Shown piece by piece: positions 57,080 to 64,000 of a stretch of DNA of 64,000 nt (its first letter is position 1; every line of letters starts with the position of its first letter). A program made the position numbers and the translations under genes. Source of the stretch: Limonium bicolor (lineage: Eukaryota; Streptophyta; Magnoliopsida; Caryophyllales; Plumbaginaceae); assembly GCA_023374045.1 (NCBI GenBank), contig CM041780.1:88315627-88379626 (forward strand), given 5' to 3'. A model generated the notes under the pieces. The model worked only from the letters and a program-made list of their open reading frames with translations. It was not told the DNA's origin and made no database searches.

Positions 57080-57712
57080 CTAGCATAACACTGCCCCCAC
57101 TGCATAGTCACTAGCATCACACATGATCTCAAACGGGAGAGACCAGTCGGGTGATATGACAACAGGTGCAGATACCAATTTTTGTTTTATTGTATTGAAA
57201 GCAGAAAAACAACTATCATTAAAATGAAATGGGGCATCTTTCAGAAGTAGGTCGGTCAACAGTTTGGTGATTTTTGAAAAGTTTTGTATGAATCGTCGAT
57301 AGAATCCTGCATGCCCGAGAAAGGCTCGAATATCTTTTATAGAGGTTGGTGCCGGTAATTTTTCTATGACCTCCACCTTGGCCTTATCAACCTCAATACC
57401 TTCAGCCGACACTTTATGTCCAAGGACAATCCCATCCTTGACCCTAAAGTGACATTTTTCCCAGTTTAGAACGAGATTTGTTTCCTCACACCGGCCTAGG
57501 ATCAAATCAAGTTGTGCTAAACACTTGTCAAAACTAGAGCCATAGACAGAAAAGTCATCCATAAACACTTCTATGCTCTGTTCAATGAAATCAACGAAGA
57601 TAGCTTGCATGCATCGCTGGAAGGTGGTAGGGGATTACACAGTCCAAAGGGCATTCGTCGGTATGCAAAGGTGCCATATGGACAAGTGAAAGTGGTCTTG
57701 TCCTGGTCCTCT
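57080..57712 (-). pseudogene. pol: Reverse transcriptase of element G, C-terminal part
   Basis: At the right edge EDQDKTTFTCPYGTFAYRRM begins just after the LTR D insertion. Then PFGLCNPPTTFQRCM, FMDDFSVYG (catalytic Asp-Asp intact), VLNWEKCHF, GIVLGHKVSAEGIEVD, FLGHAGFYRRFI and the start of RNase H (FEIMCDASDYAVGAVL). The frame is open from 57610 to 57080, with one frame change near 57612. It ends in TAG at 57080, where the Athila family continues. The upstream RT fingers lie beyond LTR D. Confidence 0.88.
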
Positions 57713-59790
57713 TGTAACACCCCTACTAATTCGGCTCCTAATTATAATATAACTATCGCACAAAATAAATAAATCACAACGGTAAATAACAGACTGTCGC
57801 TCTAATGGTGTCACTGTTATCACTCGCCCATACGGGTGATAACGAATTACCTGATAATCAACTTGCGAAACGTATTCCCGCAGTGACCACAAGTGATAGA
57901 TAGTAGTATTTAAACAATCTAAAAACAAATCCAACAATAACCGATTATTACAGACCGTACTCGTGAGCATCTAACAAAATTACACCTCGGTTACACAACT
58001 CGAGTCCAAACAACATTATTATCACCCGTACCAAGTTTTAACCAACAGTAATATCACAACCGTCGTGCCCCGCGTCGACCCACCAGCTAATATCCTGAAA
58101 TAAAAATGGTTTGTGGTATGGAATCAGCCCCTGCTGAGTATGTCATCACATGCCCCGTCATGCCCCCTCAAACCCCTCAATTAATTGGTCGAGAGCATGG
58201 GATTCGTTTCATGCAATACCGTTTTAATATTTAAACTGTAAAACAATTAACAGTAATATCCATACATTTACACAACCATCAACACACATAATATACCGTA
58301 ACACCCCATCCAAAGCCAATCGTGGTTATCGCAAAACTGAACCCTTAATCGAATACGTCGCAGCGGAAATAATAAACACCTGGACCTTGCCATGGTCTGA
58401 TCGTTAGAATATACCGGCCTTAACATTTACAACACTTATCCAAAATACTTAACCAACCCAAAACATCACCATCCATAATACCACAACCAACCGAGTACAA
58501 ACAGCTAAGACATAATCACAACCTTACATCAGTTTAAATATAAATAGACGGGTGCACAGGCGCAACCCGAACTCAAAATAAATATCCCATCCTAAGTCTA
58601 ACCGCTCCTACTCTCGTAGTGCGTCCTCATGGGTCTCTTACCTGCAAGTGTAAAAACAGCCCCCAAAGGGGGTCAGCACGAATGCTGGTACACCCTCTCA
58701 TGGCCCCCAAGCTAACGGGGCTACGACGACTAATTGTCGATAGCATGGAAATTGATTACATACACAAACATGATATGAAGTGCAATAACAATAACCACAG
58801 ATGAACATATATAGTTCACAAACAATGAACGACTCAAGCGTTCCCTTATCAAGTGGGTTAGTAACCCCCTCCTTAGTCCTCATTTCCTTAATCTCAGTTC
58901 CTTACCTTACCTTAATCTTAATCTCAACTTATTCTCAGTTTACAAACCGTTCCTGAAAGGGAATGGTTGTAGCTTAATTCAAACCTGGGATTTAGGTGAT
59001 CCCACTGCACCATCTTAATGCCACCTACTCTGGACGGGAGTCCAGCGTAGCTGAGCCGGCAACCGGCCCTAGGCTACAAGTCCGAAGACAAGTCCTTAAG
59101 CGGAGGGCGGATCTGATTCAGATACCGTCCCCTTTTTCCTTAGCATGCATGACCGGAGATCGGTCCCGGGTTTCCTCACTCAAGTTCCAATTAGTAGAAA
59201 TCTTAATCACCATGTGCTAGCTAAGCCTTAATGGGCATTAACCAACAACCACCAAACTTAACTCTTATTCTTAACTCAGTAAGTACTAAACTTGGTTAGT
59301 AACAATCTCAAGTCTCGCGGGTTAGTGTAAATATAACACATACACAACGAGAACAAATATAACCGGTTGCATGCTTTATCTTGTTTTAGTCATAGCAATT
59401 GAACAGATAGCACACAAGCCGAGGGACACCTCGTTAGCAAGCAGGTCACAAGAAGGATTGTACCGTTCACCGTCGATCGTCGTTTGTTTAACCTTCTCCG
59501 GGGTCCCAATTCACAAACCTAAAACATTGATTCATTTTTAGGTCATTAGTTATTTGCACCTTACTTATCTCACTTAATTCCTAAAGATTCCCATTCAATA
59601 ACCTCTCAAGTCTTTGCCTCTTAGCTTACAAACTTAACTTTAAACATTAAAATTTATACTTAACTTAACTTAATCCCTTAAGTTCTTAGGGTCCTAATCA
59701 TTACCACCCTACCAAAGGTATACCTTATTACCTATTACCATCCTTAGAATTCAATTTTTTTTATATATTTTTAGGCTCGACCGAACTTCC

Positions 59791-60032
59791 GACCGACCTT
59801 ACCCAAGGTCGGTCCATTCCAGAACACATTACCGTTTGAAAATTCTACCCCGACCGACCTTGCAAGTCCGGTCCCAAGGTCGGTCCATTCCCGAGAGTTT
59901 CCCCCGTGGGAAATTTAAGCTCGACCGAACTTGCCAAGTCCAGTCCCATGTTCGGTCGATTCCAGAGACTTATTTCCTTCACAAAATACAAGCCCGACCG
60001 AACTTGTAAGTCCGGTCCTCAAGTTCGGTCGG
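59791..60032. repeat. Four-unit hairpin array in LTR C
   Basis: Arms: GACCGACCTT/AAGGTCGGTC (59791-59814), ACCGACCTT/AAGGTCGGT (59853-59884), TCGACCGAAC/GTTCGGTCGA (59921-59959), CCGACCGAACTT/AAGTTCGGTCGG (59994-60032). Spacing is 62-73 bp. Units 1, 3 and 4 are followed at once by ATTCCAGA or GTTCCAGA. Loops of units 2-4 contain aagtcc(g/a)gtcc. Confidence 0.9.
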
Positions 60033-61278
60033 TTCCAGAGCCTTGTTTCCAAATTCCCATTCAACTCCAAACTTCACCTCATATATCCTAGCATGTTCTA
60101 ACCTCATTTGGGCACCTCAAATACACCTTAATCCCTCCACTAAACACATTAAATCATTCACCAAGATCCACCTTAGTCATTATGCATTTTCCTTGTAATA
60201 ATGCCAACATTTGTAATGTTTATCACTAGGTTTCTAGGTGGTGGTTCATACCTAGTATAACCACTATGCCAAATGCTTCCTCACCACTATAACATCATCT
60301 CCCAAGCATCTTTCACCATCTAAAACCCCTTTACACAACTACTCATAGTTTCTTCACAAGCTTATGCTTCCATCTATCTACACATCATTTCCTTCCTAGT
60401 TGTTTTCCAACATTTGCCTAAGTCCTAAATACTCAAATACATTCTCTTGATTCCTAAATCCTTCATAGTAATGCCTAAGTAATTATAACTCACTATAACA
60501 CTTTATCTCACCCCTTTTTCATCAAGACAACCTCTAAAATTTCCTAGTACTTCCTTAGTCATTAAATTCCCTTAGAACATCTTAAACACTTAAGTTCTCC
60601 TTTAAATTTTGTCATGGGTTCTCTAGTATATAGCACATCCTAAAACTTGGTTTTTCTCCATCAAACAACCAATATCGCTCAAATTCTCATCACAACACCT
60701 TAGCACACAATTTACACCAAAACTACACCACATCATCATATAGTGCATAAACTTAAATGCTTGGCACTTAGGCCCTTAAATGACAATAATCTTAACCACT
60801 GAATTTCCACATATATTTGCCTTCAACCTGTGAATACACACAACAAAGCTCCCATTGAAATAAAATGCTTCTTGTAATTCACCTTGATATTCTTAAACTA
60901 TCTCTTTTTCCTCATTTGCTCCTTAGTCACAAGTTCACAATCATGATCATTGTTTCTCCTAGGTCATATATAACCCTTTTCTAATGTAAACCCTACACTA
61001 AACTCATCACATATCTAAATCCCATTCCCTTAAACAATAAAACACCTTAAGGTAAGTAATTTACCTTGTTCTTTTACAAGCTTTAAAAGCTTTCTTCCTT
61101 AGGTTTTTCCTTGCTCAATCTCGGTAACCAATATATATCTCCTTGCCAATGTTCTAACCAATATCCAATGACTCCAATGAGTACTAGATAATACATTAAC
61201 CCTAAGGAACAAACCCTAGGTTAAAAATGTGCTTTAAGGTATTAAGGTGATTGTTTTACCTTGGTTTCTTAAGACAAG

Positions 61279-62416
61279 CACTAGTACAAAATAGACCTAC
61301 CGCGGCGCCCCTATTGCAGCGGTTGTAAGAGGAACCGCTGCAATAGGATGTTTTCAAATTTTCGGATCACCTACCGCAGCGGTTGTTAGCTAGGAACCGC
61401 TGCGGTAGGTAGGTCAATTTTTTCAAAAAAAAAAAGCAATCTATCGCAGCGGTTCCTATAACAACCGCTGCAGTAGACTAATTTTCCCGGTTATTCTTTT
61501 TAAAAATTTCACTTTCCCGGTTTTTTTTTAGCCTATTGCAGCGGTTGTTACTAGGAACCGCTGCAATAGACTATTTGTTTTAATATAAAAGTTTCTCCTT
61601 CGATAACTTTGCAACCCTAACTGGTCGCGGCGAACAAGAAGGCTCTGCGCTCTCTTCTTCTCTTCACTCACTGTCAATGGCGAACAAGGTACGCATGCTC
61701 TGCGCTCTCTTCTTCTTGCACTCATTAATTCTTCTTCTCTTCCCTCATGGTAATATTCTCGAACTTATCTTTATTACTTCGGTAATTTTGCAACCCTAAC
61801 TGGCAAACCAAATGCTCTGCCCCTCCGTTATACATTCTCAAGCGGTAATGTTGCAACCCAAACTGGCGAACAAGAACATATATGTTGCGTGCCTCTTTCT
61901 CTTCTTATATCTGCGCCTCTTTCTCTGTAATTTTGCAACTCTGATTGGTGAACAAGGAACAAAGGTTGCGCCTTTGTATTCTCTTCTCATGGTAATTTTG
62001 CAACAGATTTGGTGAACAAAGAACATGTTGTGCGCCTCTTCCGGCCACTATATACTCACGGTAATTTTACAACTTCATCTCGCGAACAAGGAACACGTTT
62101 TGCTGAATCTGAGAAGAGAACTTGGTGAACTCACGAACGCTGCGCGAGGAAGAAGATGAAACAGCTATTTTTTTTAAAAAAAAATACCTATGGCAGCGGT
62201 TCCTAGCTAACAACCGCTGCTATAGGTATATTTTTTTTGTCCTGAAACCCACCTATGGCAGCGGTTGTTAGCCAGGAACCGCTGCCATAGGTTACCTACT
62301 GCAGCGGTTCAATAACCGCTGAGGTAGATCAATACCCTATCGCAGCGCACCTCGTCGCAGCGGTTCTAGCGATAGACCCAAAACAACCGCTGTGGTAGGG
62401 TCTTTTTCTACTAGTG
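61279..62416. mobile_element. CACTA-2: non-autonomous CACTA transposon, 1138 bp
   Basis: Ends CACTAGTACAAAATAG and TTTTTCTACTAGTG; AAG flanks both sides (61276-61278 and 62417-62419). Eight to nine subterminal palindromes of GCAGCGGTT / AACCGCTGC type lie in two groups. The middle (about 61600-62110) has six imperfect 60-85-bp repeats containing ggtaattttgcaac and gcgaacaagaac. It is an inverted-orientation relative of CACTA-1 (shared gaggaagaagatgaa core). No transposase gene. Confidence 0.94.
61605..62110. repeat. Imperfect tandem repeats inside CACTA-2, six units
   Basis: GGTAATTTTGCAAC-type starts occur at about 61605 (partial), 61783, 61844, 61927, 61990 and 62058. Each is followed 10-15 bp later by (g)gcgaacaag(g)aac or a variant, then a ctcttctt-rich segment. 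CACTA-1 has about three such units. Copy number thus differs between the two elements. Confidence 0.75.
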
Positions 62417-64000
62417 AAGCTTGGATATGAAGCAAGAAGGACCTCCTCAATCCTTTGAAGAGTAGAAAACAAGCTAGAACAAGGCATTAAAATGAAGCCT
62501 CATGAGCATACATTTTCGGTCAAGAAGAAAAGTGATGGAAACTTAGATTTTCTTACACTTTCTTTACCTTAAGAGAATGGAGAAGCCAATGGAGTCTCCA
62601 AACTTGAATTTCCTTCTCTAATGGTGGTTTGGCTTGGCACCAAATCAAAGCTCTTGAAGTTTTGAAAAGATAGAAAGAGAGAGCTTGAGCTAACTAAGAG
62701 GAATATGTAATTTGTTTTGGTTTTGGAGCTAAAATGAGCAAGTAGTGATCAAAGCTAGATGGAGCTAGCATGGAGGTTGAGTTTTACGTGAGAGAGAAGA
62801 AAGAGAGCAAAGAAAACCGGTGGAGAAGATGGAGAATGAGAGATGAGGAGAGAGGTAAGTAAAGTGAGATATTTGTTTCCTTAAAGTAAATAGTAACTCC
62901 TTACTTTTCCCTCTTCTTTTCTAATATCATTTGGCTACTCATGATGAGTCACAACCTTAGAAAACCGGCCCCCTTTATTAATTAGGCTAGTCATGGTCTT
63001 GTTTGACCAACTAAGTAAACTAAATTGACTTATGTTATAAACTAGCTTAATTAAGTTACTACAAAAACAAGGCACATTGTTGTGAAATTTTTGATTTCCC
63101 ATTGATATAGACTTCCAAATGTGATAATATATAGTACACATGTTAATTAAAGAGTAATTATGGACATTTAGCCATTCAAAACTCATTTACAAGACAATTC
63201 TTTCAAAAATGTGCTTTAAGACTCCTTAAAGCACATTTTGTGTTTTAACTTGTTTTTCAAGCTTGGTTTTCTTTGGTAATTGATTTAAAATGACCATTAG
63301 GATATTACTAAGGTCTTAGAACAATATTTGGGTACTCTCCCAAGTCTCTCCAAGCTTAGAGCACGTTTTTGCTTAAACTGCTCTTTTGGTGTTTCCTTAT
63401 ATTTTCTTTGATTAGAAATGTTTCTTAAGGTTTCTAAGGCGTTATTTAGCCTCCTTATATCTTAGTTTATCATTTAAACACCATATCTAAGTTTGGGGTA
63501 TTTCACACAAGTATAACCAATGAACAACAAAGCGAAACAACGAGAATAGTAAACAGGTATTAGTCCTCGTCCATGGTGTAGAAACCAATATTGTTCGTCA
63601 CTGTATAAGTCTCAGCTGTATTAATTGTTCAGTTATACCTAGTGACAATGTCTCGTTAAAAACGACATGTCTCTAATTACCCATATATTATGGCAGGTCA
63701 CCCACGGCAGTAGCCACTCCAGCGGTAGAGTCTCCGACCAACGAGCCATTCTAGCCCACGGGAAATTTTCTTGATACTTACGGACCCGTATGCGGACATC
63801 CTGGTATCGTTTTTGTGATCACAGCGCGCACCAAGAGCCACATCCTCTTGGCTTTACTATCTTTCATTTATTAATTATACCATCGCATCGCATTACCAAA
63901 TTTTCTAACACAGCAGACTAAGGTCATTAGTCCAATCCGGAGTCTGTAAACTCGGGATCCAGTGTTAGATACGAGAGCGGTTTTAGCAAGGCCAATGCTC

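Larger units (their letters stand above)
51643..57712 (-). mobile_element. Element G: Athila-type Ty3/gypsy retrotransposon, 3' part
   Basis: It has the 3' LTR (51643-54106), a 3' untranslated region with polypurine motifs (54107-55369), and pol from integrase back to RT (55370-57712). LTR D interrupts RT at 57713, so gag, protease and the 5' LTR lie right of the window. LTR ends (TGATAAGTGTG ... TTTCTGCTAACA on the minus strand) and the RT box FMDDFSVYG are Athila-like. Its coding parts are better preserved than F's, consistent with a later insertion. Confidence 0.88.
58297..63505 (-). repeat. LTR C, 5209 bp (about 4.07 kb without CACTA-2), inserted in LTR D
   Basis: The left edge CGTAACACCCC at 58297 has C for the usual T of TG; the right edge is GGGGTATTTCA at 63505. 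No primer site or genes are next to it inside the window, so it behaves as a solo LTR. Flanks TATAC (58292-58296) and CACAA (63506-63510) do not match well. It contains a four-unit hairpin array (59791-60032) and CACTA-2 (61279-62416). Confidence 0.78.
57713..64000 (-). repeat. LTR D (X-type long LTR), inserted in element G, runs off the right edge
   Basis: The plus-strand edge is TGTAACACCCC at 57713; CCTCT (57708-57712) would be the target duplication. The parts are 57713-58296 and 63506-64000, separated by LTR C. The right part is collinear with X's LTR: tgatcacagcgcgcacc at 63815 is about 890 bp from the edge after subtracting C, against about 930 bp in X. Whether it is a solo LTR or the end of a full element cannot be seen. 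No gene. Confidence 0.8.

Overview
The window is plant nuclear DNA, most likely from a large-genome eudicot. Essentially all of it that I can classify is transposable elements inserted into one another. The evidence is a mix found together only in plants: a chromodomain-bearing Tekay/Del-type Ty3/gypsy element, a Tat-lineage Ty3/gypsy element with an antisense accessory gene, two Athila-type elements, several very long LTRs (4.1-5.6 kb) without pol, and two non-autonomous CACTA DNA transposons. I found no host protein-coding gene and no functional rRNA or tRNA gene. Nearly every retroelement gene is broken by stops or frameshifts.

Layout. (1) 1-10019: element X, minus strand, cut by the left window edge. 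It has a broken gag (3204-4232), no pol in the visible 3.2 kb downstream, a tRNA-Met type primer site and a 5.57-kb LTR (4447-10019). (2) 10020-about 19640: Tat-lineage element, minus strand, with gag, pol, a 39-bp tandem array, and an intron-containing accessory gene on the plus strand. X is inserted at its left side. (3) About 19645-20422: unassigned. (4) 20423-38426: a LARD-like element, plus strand, with 4.1/4.3-kb LTRs, a non-coding internal region and near-perfect target duplications. A 4.27-kb solo LTR (25851-30118, perfect ACTAC duplication) sits inside it. (5) 38432-51642: element F, Tekay-type, minus strand (chromodomain, integrase, RNase H, RT, protease, gag, primer site, start of the 5' LTR). 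Its RNase H is split by element E (40303-46778), a non-autonomous Athila-type element whose left LTR carries CACTA copy 1 (41052-42091). (6) 51643-57712: element G, Athila-type, minus strand, inserted in F's 5' LTR. (7) 57713 to the right edge: LTR D, inserted in G's RT gene. It is interrupted by LTR C (58297-63505), which is interrupted by CACTA copy 2 (61279-62416).

The deepest nest is therefore F > G > D > C > CACTA-2. X, A, B, C and D share 11-bp LTR end motifs (TGAAATACCC(C/T) at one end, GGGG(T/C)GTTAC(A/G) at the other), and F's one visible end matches. None of the long-LTR elements shows pol, which suggests parasites mobilised by Tekay-type enzymes. Several families carry arrays of short hairpins in LTR or leader sequence, and in three of them the hairpin is associated with the word TTCCAGA(G). 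This and the LTR-terminus-containing tandem array of the Tat element are the least explained signals here.
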